Below the pieces are notes generated by a model. That model saw only the letters and a program-made list of their open reading frames with translations, searched no databases and was not told the DNA's origin. From contig NZ_JAPHNC010000001.1 in assembly GCF_026241255.1 (NCBI RefSeq), positions 62,001 through 126,000 of the forward strand: a DNA stretch of 64,000 bases. Direction: 5' to 3'. Made by a program: the position numbers and the translations under genes. Below are positions 43,377 to 54,400 of the stretch, piece after piece. Origin of the DNA: Helicobacter sp. MIT 21-1697. Its GTDB lineage: Bacteria; Campylobacterota; Campylobacteria; Campylobacterales; Helicobacteraceae. Within the stretch, counting starts at the first letter, position 1; each line of letters begins with the position of its first letter.

Positions 43377-44444
43377 TTGAGAGCAATTACATTTTTTTGG
43401 CTTGTATTTGGTGTAAGTGCGTATGCAATGTATTATGTGTATGCTGCATATTTAATGGACATACTCATTGCTCTTTTGTTGTGTATTGCTACCTATGGAT
43501 TGCATAATATTCTTTCAAAATATATTAAATATCCCATAATATGTGCTTTTGTCAGTGTGGGTATTTTAGTTTTGCTCTTTTTTGTGCCATTATTTTCATT
43601 GATGAAAACGCTTATAGCCTCTGTATCCGAACTCAATCCAACTGATTTTAGTGCATTTGTTGAAGGCAGTAAGGCACAGATTCTTTCACTCTTTAGCTCA
43701 TTCCCTGAAATAGAAAGCAGATTGCGTGATGTGTTAGGCAGTATCTCTGCTCCATCAATTTTAAGTTATGCGTTTAACTTTAGCTCTCAACTTGGCAAAT
43801 CAAGTTTGGGATTTATCATTGATACAGGCTTTATCGTTGTATTTTTGTATTTTTATTTTCTTTATGGCAAACAAGCCTATGAGTATATTATTGAACTTAT
43901 TCCTTTTGAAAATATTCAAATTGCAAATGTGCTTGATGAGGTAACAAATGTCATTAAAGTGGTTTTTTATACTTCACTCTTAAACATTGTGCTTCAGGGC
44001 TTTGCTTTTGGCGTATTGATTATGTTTTTTGGCTATGATGGAGTATTTTTTGGTATGCTTTATGGGCTTGCATCAATCGTTCCCATAGTAGGTGGAGGGC
44101 TTGTATGGTTACCATTAGCAGGATATGAATTTTATCTTGGCAATACGCGTAATGCACTTATTATTGCGCTTTATGCTCTGATTGTCTGTGCGGTGTTGAT
44201 TGATAATATTATCAAGCCTATTTTGATTGGAATTATTAATAAAAAAGTGCTCAAGACTTCTGTAAAAATCAATGAACTCCTTATTTTCTTTGCCATTCTT
44301 GCAGGGCTTACAAGTTTTGGGTTTTGGGGGATTATACTTGGACCAGCGGTTACAGCACTTTTTATTTCATTGCTTAGAATCTATCGCAAACAAACAGCTA
44401 AAGAATCCCTCACGCCTCATCACCAAGATAAAATTGGCTTGTAG
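43377..44444 (+). CDS. AI-2E/PerM-family membrane transporter
   Basis: The 355-residue membrane protein has about seven to eight hydrophobic segments and the family pattern of a C-terminal PIVGGGLVWLPLA, LIGIINKKVLKT and FGFWGIILGPA. Relatives export autoinducer-2 or act as ion antiporters; the substrate here is unknown. The start is TTG after AAGGAG (six bases). It converges on mqnD with a gap of eight bases. Confidence 0.88.
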   Translation: MRAITFFWLVFGVSAYAMYYVYAAYLMDILIALLLCIATYGLHNILSKYIKYPIICAFVSVGILVLLFFVPLFSLMKTLIASVSELNPTDFSAFVEGSKAQILSLFSSFPEIESRLRDVLGSISAPSILSYAFNFSSQLGKSSLGFIIDTGFIVVFLYFYFLYGKQAYEYIIELIPFENIQIANVLDEVTNVIKVVFYTSLLNIVLQGFAFGVLIMFFGYDGVFFGMLYGLASIVPIVGGGLVWLPLAGYEFYLGNTRNALIIALYALIVCAVLIDNIIKPILIGIINKKVLKTSVKINELLIFFAILAGLTSFGFWGIILGPAVTALFISLLRIYRKQTAKESLTPHHQDKIGL

Positions 44445-44452
44445 ATTCGCTT

Positions 44453-45310
44453 TTAGCAAAAGCGAAGTTGCTCATATTCTGTGGGGATAAAATAATCTTG
44501 TGCTTTGAGTATATGCGGATAAAATCCTGCCTTATAGCCTAATTCAAAGAGTTTATCTACCGCCTTTATTTCATTCTCGTTCATAGAGATTGAATCTTGA
44601 TTTGCATAAAGATTCAAATAAGTATCAAGCTCTTTGGCATTGACGCGGATAATGCCTCTTTCAAGGAGCATTTCACTTAAAATTTTTTTATTATTTACAG
44701 CGATATTTACAGCTTTTGTGAGTATTTTTTCACATTCTATGGCAGTAGTAAGTGGAAGAGAGCGGCGTAATGCCATACCTCCAAGTGGTAGAGGCAAATT
44801 ATCAGCACTTAATTCCTGCCAAATATCCCATAATTCTGCCTCTACCTCTAAGCCTTTATCAAAATTTAAAATTGATTCGTGAATAAGCACCCCCGCATCA
44901 ACCTCTCCACTAAGCACGCTTTGCTCTATATCAAGGAAGTTTTTATAAATAATGCGTGCGTGTGGATATGCAATGCGAAAAATCATTGCATTTGTTGTGT
45001 GTTCTCCGCTTAGAGCTACTTTGAAATGTTTTTTGCATATTTTACCTTTTTTTTTGATAAGTTTTGGTCCATATCCATTGCCAAAGCTCACACCTGTGCG
45101 TAGAAGCGCATAATTTTGTGCAATAAGGGGATAGAGAGCAAAAGAAATGGCGCTAATATCATATTTCCCTTGTAATGTATCCACATTAAGCGTTTGAATA
45201 TCCTTAGCTGTGTTGTTAAAGCGTAAGTTTGTAGAATCTACCCACCCAAAAACAATAGCATAATACATAAACAAATCGTCTGCATCAGGGCTATGTGCGA
45301 CACTTATCAT
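44453..45310 (-). CDS. mqnD: 1,4-dihydroxy-6-naphthoate synthase
   Basis: The 285-residue protein resembles periplasmic-binding-type folds and matches MqnD: HSPDADDLFMYYA at the start, SFALYPLIAQNYALLR and the GVLIHESILNF segment. It acts in the futalosine route to menaquinone, the quinone of Helicobacter respiration. It is divergent from recA across 96 bases. Confidence 0.9.
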   Translation of the reverse strand: MISVAHSPDADDLFMYYAIVFGWVDSTNLRFNNTAKDIQTLNVDTLQGKYDISAISFALYPLIAQNYALLRTGVSFGNGYGPKLIKKKGKICKKHFKVALSGEHTTNAMIFRIAYPHARIIYKNFLDIEQSVLSGEVDAGVLIHESILNFDKGLEVEAELWDIWQELSADNLPLPLGGMALRRSLPLTTAIECEKILTKAVNIAVNNKKILSEMLLERGIIRVNAKELDTYLNLYANQDSISMNENEIKAVDKLFELGYKAGFYPHILKAQDYFIPTEYEQLRFC

Positions 45311-45363
45311 AGCTACTCCTTGTTTTTAAACAAAATTATAAGGAGAATTTAGTCAAACTTAGA

Positions 45364-45369
45364 TAAAAT
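45364..45369 (+). promoter_or_regulatory. Candidate -10 box for recA
   Basis: TAAAAT within GATAAAATAC lies 38 bases before the recA ATG, giving a leader of about 31 bases. No LexA-type box is seen, in line with the lack of LexA in Helicobacter. Confidence 0.4.
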
Positions 45370-45406
45370 ACTTGTGTTTTGTTTGTAATTTATACAAAGG
45401 ACAATT

Positions 45407-46444
45407 ATGATAGATGAAAAGAAGCAAAAAGCAATTGAGCTTGCTTTGAAGCAAATTGATAAAGCATTTGGCAAAGGTGCTTTAGTGCGTTTAGGTGATA
45501 AGCAAGTTGAAAAAATTGATAGTATTTCCACAGGCTCACTTGGGCTTGATATGGCACTTGGTATTGGTGGTGTGCCCAAAGGGAGGATTATTGAAATTTA
45601 TGGTCCAGAATCTAGTGGTAAAACAACGCTTAGCCTACAAATTGTAGCAGAATGCCAAAGAAATGGAGGAATTTGCGCATTTATTGATGCTGAACACGCT
45701 CTTGATGTGTATTATGCTAAGCGTTTGGGCGTGGATACAGAGAATATTCTTGTATCTCAACCTGACACTGGTGAGCAAGCTCTTGAGATTTTAGAAACTC
45801 TTACGCGCAGTGGTGCGGTGGATTTGATAGTGATAGATTCAGTAGCTGCACTTACGCCTAAAGCAGAGATTGAAGGTGATATGGGAGACCAGCACGTAGG
45901 GCTTCAAGCGCGACTTATGAGTCACGCATTGCGTAAAATTACAGGTGTGCTTCATAAGATGAATGCAACCTTAATTTTTATTAACCAGATTCGTATGAAA
46001 ATTGGCACAATGGGTTATGGTAGCCCTGAAACAACCACAGGTGGAAATGCACTTAAATTTTATGCAAGTGTACGTATTGATGTGCGCCGTATTGCCACAC
46101 TCAAACAAAATGACCAGCAAATTGGTAATCGCACAAAAGCAAAAGTGGTAAAAAATAAAGTCGCTCCACCTTTTCGCGAAGCAGAATTTGATATTATGTT
46201 TGGCGAGGGGATTAGTAAGGAGGGTGAGATTATTGATTATGGTATCAAGCTTGATATTATTGACAAAAGTGGTGCGTGGTTAAGCTATAATGATAAAAAG
46301 CTTGGACAAGGGCGCGAGAATGCTAAAATTGTTTTGAAAGAAAACAAAGCTCTTGCTGATGAGATTACGGCTAAAATTAAAGAGCAAATTGGTTCAAAAG
46401 ACGAGATTTTGCCTTTGCCTGATGAACCAGAAACCGATGAGTAG
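45407..46444 (+). CDS. recA: Recombinase RecA
   Basis: The 345-residue protein has Walker [10 protein letters not shown] (residues 65-73), [10 protein letters not shown] at Walker B, and the DNA-binding loops around [19 protein letters not shown] and [19 protein letters not shown]. It carries out strand exchange in homologous recombination and transformation. The acidic C-terminus ([11 protein letters not shown]) is typical. A small gene and then eno follow on the same strand. Confidence 0.98.
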   Translation: MIDEKKQKAIELALKQIDKAFGKGALVRLGDKQVEKIDSISTGSLGLDMALGIGGVPKGRIIEIYGPESSGKTTLSLQIVAECQRNGGICAFIDAEHALDVYYAKRLGVDTENILVSQPDTGEQALEILETLTRSGAVDLIVIDSVAALTPKAEIEGDMGDQHVGLQARLMSHALRKITGVLHKMNATLIFINQIRMKIGTMGYGSPETTTGGNALKFYASVRIDVRRIATLKQNDQQIGNRTKAKVVKNKVAPPFREAEFDIMFGEGISKEGEIIDYGIKLDIIDKSGAWLSYNDKKLGQGRENAKIVLKENKALADEITAKIKEQIGSKDEILPLPDEPETDE

Positions 46445-46467
46445 ATTCTATATAATGAGGGGTTGTA

Positions 46468-46683
46468 GTGGATAAGCTCAAACAAGATACTTTGGCAATA
46501 CTTAATAAGCGTTTAAATGAGTATATAGAAGCGGAGCAAAAATATAAGGAAAGTTATGAGATAAAAAAGGATTTAGAATCTCTCAAACTGATGCGTGTTA
46601 CCTTATCTTTTATGGCAGAAATTATCAGAGAGGCAATTGTTGAGACAATCTCTTCTCCAGAAGATAGGTTAGATAAAGTATAA
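46468..46683 (+). CDS. Small coiled-coil protein of 71 residues between recA and eno
   Basis: I do not recognise this protein. It is a charged, helical polypeptide (LNKRLNEYIEAEQKYKESYE, then KKDLESLKLMRVTLSFMAEI) without signal peptide or cysteines. The GTG start follows GAGGGG by about five bases, weaker than its neighbours. Its frame is free of overlap with recA and eno, and its end lies 22 bases before eno, so it is probably real. Confidence 0.6.
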   Translation: MDKLKQDTLAILNKRLNEYIEAEQKYKESYEIKKDLESLKLMRVTLSFMAEIIREAIVETISSPEDRLDKV

Positions 46684-46705
46684 TTTAATTTAAGGAGTTA
46701 AAGAT

Positions 46706-47983
46706 ATGGTTTATATTGAAGCAATTGATGCACAAGAAGTAATGGATAGTCGTGGGAATCCAACAATTAGGGCAGCAGTAAGGTTGAGTGATGGCACAAG
46801 AGCAGCAGCTATTGTGCCAAGTGGTGCAAGCACAGGCAAAAGAGAAGCCCTTGAATTGCGTGATGGTGATAAAGAACGTTATCTTGGCAAAGGTGTGCTC
46901 AAGGCTTGTGCAAATATTAAAACCGAAATTGCTGCACAGCTTGATGGGGTATCACCCTATGATCAAAGTAAAATTGATTTGATTTTAAAGAAAATTGATG
47001 GCACAGAAAATTATTCAGAACTTGGAGCAAATGCGACTTTGGGCGTGAGTATGGCTATTGCTCGTGCAAGTGCGCAATCTTTGAGATTGCCTCTTTATCG
47101 TTATTTAGGTGGAAGTAATGCACTTACACTCCCAACACCTATGCTTAATATCATTAATGGTGGTTCTCACGCAGATAACACTGTGGATTTTCAAGAGTAT
47201 ATGATTATGCCCTTAGGTTTTGATACTTTTGCCGAGAGTTTGCGTGCATCAGCTGAAATTTATCATCATCTTAAAGCAATCCTCAAAGGAAACGGACATA
47301 TTACAAGCATTGGTGATGAGGGTGGATTCGCTCCTAATTTAAAAAACAATGAAGAACCCATAGAAATTATTTTAAAGGCTATTGAACAAGCTGGCTATAA
47401 GCCGCTTGATGAAATTGCTATTGCGCTAGATGTGGCAAGTAGCGAGCTTGTAGATGAGAATGGTATGTATCATTTAGCAGGAGAGGGTAAAGTGCTTGAT
47501 AGTGCGGGTATGATTGCATATTATGAGAATCTTGTAGCAAAATACCCTATTGTTTCTATTGAAGATGGCTTAAGTGAAGATGATTGGGAGGGGTGGAAAC
47601 TTTTAACACAAAAGCTAGGTGATAAGATTCAGCTTGTGGGCGATGATTTGTTTGTTACAAATAAAAAAATTCTTCAAGAAGGTATTGAGAAAAATATAGC
47701 TAATGCGATTTTGATTAAACCTAATCAAATTGGTAGCGTGAGCGAAACGATGCAATCTGTGCGCCTTGCTCAACGCAATAACTATAAATGTATAATGAGT
47801 CATCGTAGTGGAGAAAGTGAGGATACATTTATTGCAGATTTTGCTGTGGCGCTTAATACAGGCGAGATTAAAACGGGTTCAACCGCAAGAAGTGAGCGGA
47901 TTGCAAAATATAATCGTTTGCTTGAAATTGAGCGAGAGATTAGTGATGCGGAATATATTGGGAAAACACTTTTTAAACATTAG
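46706..47983 (+). CDS. eno: Enolase
   Basis: The 425-residue glycolytic enzyme shows the expected motifs: the N-terminal [40 protein letters not shown] and the C-terminal [14 protein letters not shown]. It interconverts 2-phosphoglycerate and phosphoenolpyruvate. It is followed after 15 bases by the ftsB-like gene. Confidence 0.98.
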   Translation: MVYIEAIDAQEVMDSRGNPTIRAAVRLSDGTRAAAIVPSGASTGKREALELRDGDKERYLGKGVLKACANIKTEIAAQLDGVSPYDQSKIDLILKKIDGTENYSELGANATLGVSMAIARASAQSLRLPLYRYLGGSNALTLPTPMLNIINGGSHADNTVDFQEYMIMPLGFDTFAESLRASAEIYHHLKAILKGNGHITSIGDEGGFAPNLKNNEEPIEIILKAIEQAGYKPLDEIAIALDVASSELVDENGMYHLAGEGKVLDSAGMIAYYENLVAKYPIVSIEDGLSEDDWEGWKLLTQKLGDKIQLVGDDLFVTNKKILQEGIEKNIANAILIKPNQIGSVSETMQSVRLAQRNNYKCIMSHRSGESEDTFIADFAVALNTGEIKTGSTARSERIAKYNRLLEIEREISDAEYIGKTLFKH

Positions 47984-47998
47984 GTAAGCAGTGTAGAG

Positions 47999-48265
47999 AT
48001 GAGTTCGCAAACCCAAGAGCTATTAGAAAAACCTTCAAGATTGTGGCATTTTTTTTATGTCAATCGTGTATGGCTGATTGTTTTTGGGTCATTATTGGCA
48101 ATAGGACTCTATTTGGGGTATTTGCTTTTTGGTAGTAATTCTGTGGAGGTGCTTTTACGATTACAGGCGCAAAAAAAGCATCTTTTACAAGAAGCACAGG
48201 TCATTGAAGCTCAAAATGCGCACTTGCAAAAGCAAATTTTTGAATTAAAGGAGCTAAAGCCTTGA
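47999..48265 (+). CDS. FtsB/DivIC-like septum protein
   Basis: The 88-residue protein has a cytoplasmic N-terminus of about 25 residues and one transmembrane helix (VWLIVFGSLLAIGLYLGYLLF). A short coiled coil with heptads (LLQEAQVIEAQNAHLQKQI) follows. This is the layout of FtsB/DivIC, which joins FtsL and FtsQ in the divisome. Its stop overlaps the next start by three bases. Confidence 0.75.
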   Translation: MSSQTQELLEKPSRLWHFFYVNRVWLIVFGSLLAIGLYLGYLLFGSNSVEVLLRLQAQKKHLLQEAQVIEAQNAHLQKQIFELKELKP

Positions 48266-48876
48266 AAAAGAAAATATTAGTTTGGGTATTGTTATCTGTA
48301 TGGTTGTGTGTAAATACATTAGGAGCAAGAGAGAATCCTTTTAAATCTGTTATTACGCCAAAACTTGAAGAACATCAAGCACCAAGCATACATCAAGACC
48401 CTCTTTCAAGTGTAGAATTTGTGTTGCCAAGCACAGCTAGAGTGTTAAAAAGTGTGCAAGTAACTTATCAGAATCTTGATGGTTCAATTGAAAGCAAAAC
48501 TATTCAGCTTGATGAGAGCGTAGATTGGCATTATCCTTTACTCATTGCACAAAAGGCTCAAGGTGCTACATATAATGCAGAGAATCGCTTTAAACTCGGT
48601 GAATTTGAGCTTATTATTAACAAGAGCAGTCTTTTTATTGCTACACGAAAAAAATTGTTGCGTGATTTTATTTTGCCTAAACCATATCGGCTTATGCTTG
48701 ATATTGAAGGTGTAAAAAGTAATGAAAGTCAAAAGATTAAAATTGGTAAAAAATATTTTAGTGATGCAGAGATTTCAACACACGAAGGATTCTATAGAAT
48801 CTCTATCGGATTTGATGGGCGTTATAAGCCTGTCATTACTCCTCAACGCGATGGTTTTGTGATTGCTTTGGAGTAG
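48262..48876 (+). CDS. Secreted AMIN-domain protein
   Basis: The 204-residue protein has a signal peptide (to about residue 22, LCVNTLGA). Its C-terminal half reads as a beta-rich AMIN domain (RLMLDIEGVKSN, VITPQRDGFVIAL). AMIN domains place proteins at peptidoglycan or secretin complexes. The TTG start overlaps the upstream stop and follows AAAGGAG. Its place between a divisome-like gene and aroK matches what I recall in H. pylori. Confidence 0.78.
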   Translation: MKKKILVWVLLSVWLCVNTLGARENPFKSVITPKLEEHQAPSIHQDPLSSVEFVLPSTARVLKSVQVTYQNLDGSIESKTIQLDESVDWHYPLLIAQKAQGATYNAENRFKLGEFELIINKSSLFIATRKKLLRDFILPKPYRLMLDIEGVKSNESQKIKIGKKYFSDAEISTHEGFYRISIGFDGRYKPVITPQRDGFVIALE

Positions 48877-48878
48877 GC

Positions 48879-49379
48879 GTGGAAAATATAGTTTTAATTG
48901 GTTTTATGGGAAGTGGCAAAACAACCATAGGGAGAGAAATTGCATTGCTTGGCGGACGCTTTTTGCTTGATACTGACCAAATTATAGAACAAAATATGGG
49001 AAAGAGTATAAGAGAAATTTTTGAATCAGTAGGTGAGAGTGGTTTTAGACGCATAGAATCCCAACTTATTTTATGGCTTTCTGCTAATGTTAAAAATGCT
49101 GTAATTGCTACTGGAGGAGGTATGCCTATTTATAACGATGTGAGTTATTTAGGTAAAGTATTTTGGCTTGATATGGGTTTTGAAAGCATTTTGAAGCGAT
49201 TAAATGCCAAAGAACAAGAAAAGCGTCCGCTTATGGGTGATGTTTCAAAAGTGAGGCAGCTTTATGATGAACGTAAGAGTATGTATAAAAACCAATCCAA
49301 ATATATTATCAGCGGAGATGCTTCTGCAAAGGAAATCGCGCGTAGAATTGTAGAATGCGTAGATAAAGAGGTGCAGTAG
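48879..49379 (+). CDS. aroK: Shikimate kinase
   Basis: The 166-residue kinase has Walker A GFMGSGKTTIGRE, the shikimate-binding DTDQIIEQ and GFRRIES segments, and TGGGMP. It phosphorylates shikimate in chorismate synthesis. The GTG start lies three bases after the AMIN gene stop, with GGAG inside that gene as the ribosome-binding site. Confidence 0.95.
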   Translation: MENIVLIGFMGSGKTTIGREIALLGGRFLLDTDQIIEQNMGKSIREIFESVGESGFRRIESQLILWLSANVKNAVIATGGGMPIYNDVSYLGKVFWLDMGFESILKRLNAKEQEKRPLMGDVSKVRQLYDERKSMYKNQSKYIISGDASAKEIARRIVECVDKEVQ

Positions 49380-49396
49380 TTGGTTTAAGGTAATTT

Positions 49397-49405
49397 TGCT
49401 ATGAT
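49397..49405 (+). promoter_or_regulatory. Extended -10 box for the aminotransferase gene
   Basis: TG-C-TATGAT lies 27 bases before the ATG at 49433, giving a leader of about 21 bases. It suggests a separate promoter for the aminotransferase/oxidoreductase pair. Confidence 0.4.
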
Positions 49406-49432
49406 ATGCCACTTCATTTATAAGGTTTAGCT

Positions 49433-50527
49433 ATGGAATTTATTAATCTTAAAGCGCAGTATGAGCAGCAAAAAAGTGAAATTGATAATGCAATACAAGA
49501 TGTGTTACATTCTTCGCAGTTTATTATGGGCAAAGCTGTTGAGGAGCTAGAATCGCACCTTTCTTCGTATGTAGGTGCTAAAAATGCTATTGCGTGCAGT
49601 AGCGGAACAGATGCTTTAATTTTAGCTTTAATGGCACTTGATATAAAAAATGGTGATGAAGTCATTACTTCGCCATTTAGTTTTATTGCAAGCGTGGAAG
49701 CAATTATGCTTCTTGGTGCAAAGCCAATATTTGTGGATATTGATGAGAAGACTTATAATCTTGATAGCACAAAGCTTGAGAATGCTATCACAAAGCATAC
49801 AAAAGCGATTATTCCTGTCGCGATTTTTGGGCAAATGGCAGATATGCAAGCTATAAATGCTATTGCATTAAAGCATAATATCCCTGTCATTGAAGATGCA
49901 GCCCAAAGCTTTGGGGCAACTCAAAGATACAATGATAAGATTTTGAAATCTTGCAATGCGAGTATGTTTGCCACTACTAGCTTTTTTCCAAGTAAGCCAT
50001 TAGGGTGTTATGGCGATGGAGGAGCAGTTTTTACAAATGATGAGAAATTTGCACAAAAAATACGTTATTTGCTCAATCACGGGCAGACAAAACGTTATGA
50101 GCATAGCTTTATTGGATTAAATGCGAGGCTTGATGCACTTCAAGCAGCAATTCTTAATGTAAAAATAAAATATTTAGATTCTGAAATTGCCAAGCGCCAA
50201 GAAATCGCGCGAATTTATGATGAGAATCTTCGCAATGTTATCATTCCTTTTATTCAAAAGGGCAATGTGAGTGCGTATGCACAATATTCAATTCGCACAA
50301 AAAATCGCGCACAACTGATAGAAAAGCTCACAAAAGCGCATATTCCCTATGCAGTGCATTATCCGATTGCTTTGCATTTACAAGAAGTTGTACGCAAGGT
50401 TTATGGGTATAAAAAGGGTGATTTTCCCATAAGTGAAGTGGTATGTGATGAGATACTTTCTTTGCCTTTTAGCCCATTTTTGAGCGCTAAGGAGCAAGAT
50501 CAAGTGATAAAGGCTGTAAATGGATAA
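49433..50527 (+). CDS. DegT/DnrJ/EryC1/StrS-family sugar aminotransferase
   Basis: The 364-residue PLP enzyme has the cofactor lysine in TTSFFPSKPLGCYGDGG, ACSSGTDALILAL near residue 57 and EDAAQSFGA. Such enzymes aminate keto-sugar nucleotides. Its partner, an NAD-dependent oxidoreductase, overlaps its end by eight bases, a pairing seen in routes to 3-amino sugars (WbpB/WbpE type), where the oxidoreductase makes the 3-keto group. The exact nucleotide sugar cannot be told. Confidence 0.9.
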   Translation: MEFINLKAQYEQQKSEIDNAIQDVLHSSQFIMGKAVEELESHLSSYVGAKNAIACSSGTDALILALMALDIKNGDEVITSPFSFIASVEAIMLLGAKPIFVDIDEKTYNLDSTKLENAITKHTKAIIPVAIFGQMADMQAINAIALKHNIPVIEDAAQSFGATQRYNDKILKSCNASMFATTSFFPSKPLGCYGDGGAVFTNDEKFAQKIRYLLNHGQTKRYEHSFIGLNARLDALQAAILNVKIKYLDSEIAKRQEIARIYDENLRNVIIPFIQKGNVSAYAQYSIRTKNRAQLIEKLTKAHIPYAVHYPIALHLQEVVRKVYGYKKGDFPISEVVCDEILSLPFSPFLSAKEQDQVIKAVNG

Positions 50528-51488
50528 ACCTATCAGAATAGCGCTTTTTGGCATAGGCAAAATGGGGCAAAATCACCTTAGAATCTTAAGTATGCTTAAA
50601 GATGTAGAAATTGCATTTTTGTATGATACAAACGAAGAACTTTCATCGGTGATGAGTGAGCGTTTTGGAGTGAAAATACTCAAAGATATTGATGAGGATT
50701 TAAAAAGCTGCGATGGCGCAATTATCGTAACGCCTACTTTTACACACTTTGATTATATTAATAAAGTAAGTGATTATGTTAAAAATATTTTTGTAGAAAA
50801 GCCATTGACAAACACTTTAGAATCTACCCAAATCATTCTCACACTCGCAAAGGAAAAATCGCTTAACATTCAAGTAGGTTTCATTGAACGCTATAATCCT
50901 GCTGTGGCTACTTTGAAAAATATTCTTACGCACAATACTCATAAAATTATTAATATTGATTTTATCCGCACGAATAAAATGAGTTCGCGTATTACAGATT
51001 GCGATGTGGTGATTGATTTGATGATTCACGATATTGATTTGGCACTTAATTTTAATGGTGATGTGCGTGATATTTATGCACACGGAGTCGTGATGAATGA
51101 TATGATAGAATATGCAAGAGCGTGTATTATTCATACAAATGGTTCATTTTCTAATATTGTAGCAAGTCGCATTACCGAGAAACGCAGACGTCAAATTAGC
51201 ATAACAACTGATAGTGAATATATTGATTGCAATTTGCTAAGAAAAGAGGTTTTTGTAGATAAGCAGAGCGTAGAGCAAAGACTTGATAATGTTTCTATTA
51301 GTGCCAATACTGAAACTATTGAGGTAAGGGGACAAGAATCACTTTTGTCAGAACTCATTGATTTTGTGAATCTATGCAAAAATATATCTCCACAAGCAAA
51401 ATCAAATCGTCCCAATCAAAACGATGGTATGAAAGCTATGCAAATTGCACATCAGATTCAAGATATTATCCATAGCGCTAATAAGTAA
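50520..51488 (+). CDS. Gfo/Idh/MocA-family oxidoreductase
   Basis: The 322-residue protein has an N-terminal Rossmann motif GIGKMGQNHLR, the family EKP motif (FVEKPLT) near residue 93, and the catalytic-region VIDLMIHDIDL near 165. It is probably an NAD-dependent sugar-nucleotide dehydrogenase acting before the aminotransferase encoded just upstream. No N-acetyltransferase or amino-sugar dehydratase is next to it, so the pathway must be completed elsewhere. It converges on the efflux gene with one base between. Confidence 0.88.
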   Translation: MDKPIRIALFGIGKMGQNHLRILSMLKDVEIAFLYDTNEELSSVMSERFGVKILKDIDEDLKSCDGAIIVTPTFTHFDYINKVSDYVKNIFVEKPLTNTLESTQIILTLAKEKSLNIQVGFIERYNPAVATLKNILTHNTHKIINIDFIRTNKMSSRITDCDVVIDLMIHDIDLALNFNGDVRDIYAHGVVMNDMIEYARACIIHTNGSFSNIVASRITEKRRRQISITTDSEYIDCNLLRKEVFVDKQSVEQRLDNVSISANTETIEVRGQESLLSELIDFVNLCKNISPQAKSNRPNQNDGMKAMQIAHQIQDIIHSANK

Positions 51489-51489
51489 T

Positions 51490-54400
51490 CTACACCCCAA
51501 ATTTGCGCACAACGATTCTAAAAAGTGGCGGCAAAAGAAGAAGAGTAAGCATTGATGAGGTTACAAGCCCACCTAGCACTACAATAGCAAGGGGTTTTTG
51601 CACTTCACTGCCTACACCTGTGGATAAAAGCATAGGGATAAGCCCAAGCCCAGCGATAAATGCTGTCATTAGCACCGGGCGCAGACGTCTTTTTGCTCCA
51701 ATAACAATTGTATCGTCAATACTATATCCCTCTTTAAGGAGGTGTAAGAAATATCCTACCATTACTACGCCATTAAGAACAGCGATTCCAAAAAGTGCGA
51801 TAAATCCCACAGATGCAGGCACAGAAATATATTCACCCGATAAGAAAAGTGAGATGAATCCACCTGTAACAGCAAAGGGAATGTTGAGTAAAATAAGCAA
51901 GGAGAGAGAAATAGACTTAAAGGTAAAAAAGAGGATAAAAAAGATAGCAAGAATACTCAAGGGAATAACGGTGGAGAGGCGTTTATTTGCACGTTGTTGA
52001 TTCTCAAATTGTCCTCCATAAGTGATAGAATATCCCTCCGGTAATTGCACTTGTGCATTGATTTTTTGTTTTGCTTCTTCAACAAAACCACCCAAATCAC
52101 GTCCTATTACATTGCTTCGCACGACACTATAACGCCTACCCTGTTCCCTTTGAATCTGCACAGGTCCATCAATTTCTTCAATATCAGCTATTGAGCTAAT
52201 GGGCACAGAATTACCATCAGGAGAGCTCATTTGTAAGCTTTTGAGCTTGGTAATATCAGAGGCAATATCAGCATCTTGACGAATAATGACAGGGATTCTT
52301 GTAAAACCTTGAGGAATATATGTTACCATTATGCCCTCTAAACTAGAGCGCATAAATTTTGTAAATTCATCACTGGAAATGCCTGTATTTGCCATTACAG
52401 AGTGCCAAGGCGTTACATAAAGATAATTTACTCCTTTATTAAAAGTGGTAAAAACCTCTGATGAGCCACGAATATCTTTAAGAATATCTACAATTTGAGC
52501 GCTTAATTCATTGAGTTTTTCAATCTCTAAGCCAAAAATTTTAATCGCCAAATCCCCACGTACACCTGTAAGCATTTCGGAGATTCTCATATCAATAGGT
52601 TGCACAAGGGCAATATTCATACCTTTAAATTCGCTCACAACATCACGAATTTTATCTTCTACTTCTTCCATATTTTTTGCTTGCCATTGCTCTTTTGGTT
52701 TAAAGGATATAAACGCATCAGTTTGATTAAAACCTGCTGGGTCAAGCCCCACTTCATCAGCTCCTGTGCGTCCAACAATACTTTTAATCTCTGGCACACG
52801 CGCTAAGAGTTCTTTTTGCATTAAAAGTATGACATCGCGACTTTGTTCTAAAGAAATAGAGGGACTAGATTCTATATTGAGCACTAAATCGCCTTCTTGG
52901 AGAGTGGGCATAAAAGCACTTCCGATGAAAGGAAAAAGTGAGAAACTAAAAACGAGAAAGCACGCAGCTCCCGCAAGCAAAAGTTTTGTTTTTGTAAGGG
53001 CAAAATTGAGCATAGGAGCATACATCTTGTGAAAAAATTGCGTGAGTTTTGTTTCGTGGTGTTGAGTAGCTTTTAAAACAAAAGAACTTACTACGGGAAT
53101 CACAGTCATAGAGAGTGTGAGTGAGCCAAGAAGGGCAAATACAATCGTTTGAGCGAGCGGCACAAAAAACTTGCCCTCTAAGCCTTCAAGAGTAAGAATT
53201 GGCACAAAGAAAATAATAATGATGAGAATCCCGCTAAACACAGAAACAGAGATTTCTTTACAGGCGCGATAAATAGTATGGAGTTTTGGTGAGTTCTTAG
53301 TCAGACTTAATTTTTCAAAGGCATTTTCAACCATAACAACTGCGGAATCTACCAAAATACCCACTGCAATAGCAAGTCCGCCAAGACTCATTAAGTTTGC
53401 AGAAATGCCATAATGGCGCATCATTACAAAGGCTATGGCTATGGAGAGGGGTAAAATCACACTCACAGCAACTGCTGCGCGCACATCGCCTAAAAACAAA
53501 AAAAGTAAAATGACTATGAGTACCACAGCTTCGGCAAGAGTTTTAATAACATTATTTACTGCTTTTTGTGTAAGCTCCGAGCGATCGTAAAATACTCGGA
53601 GTTCTGTGCCTTGAGGCAATTCATCTTTGAGCTCTTCTAGTTTTATTTTAATTTCAGCGATTGCATCGCGTGAGTTTGCACCTTTTAAGGATAATACCAA
53701 GCCAAGTGTTGTTTCTCCCTTACCATCAATAGTTGTGAGCCCAAGTCGTGTCATATGGCTTTCAACTACATCGCAGAAATTTCTTAAGCGCACATAGCCA
53801 AATTTTGTGATAATAGGAATACTCTTGATTTCTTCAATATTTGTTGAAGCTGTTTGTATCTTTACGAGGAAATTTTCACCATCGCGAGATACACGTCCTG
53901 CACCATCATTTTTGAGATTTGCTTCAAGTGTTTTTTGCAAATCACTCATACTAATGCCAAGTCTTGCCATATCATTGAAATCAGGCACAACCACAATGGC
54001 TTTCGCATATCCACCTAAGCGATTGACATCAGCTACACCTTTTATGTTGCGCAGGGCAGGGCGGATTGTAAAATCAAGGAGCTGTCGTTTCTGCACTTCT
54101 GATAAAGAATCATTTGCACTTTCAATAGTAAACATAAACATATCACTAAGTGGCGTTACAATCGGTGCAAGCCCACCACTTACACCCGATGGTAAATCGT
54201 CCATAACCATAGAGAGTTTTTCATTTACCATATTGCGGGCGAGATAAATGTCAGTGCCATCATTAAAATCAAGCGTAATATCCGCAATACCATATTTTGA
54301 AAGACTGCGCAAACTTTTTTGGTTGGGTAGCCCAAGGAGTTCAAGCTCAAGCGGACGCACAACGCGATTTTCTACCTCTTCTGGCGCCATTCCGGGGGCT

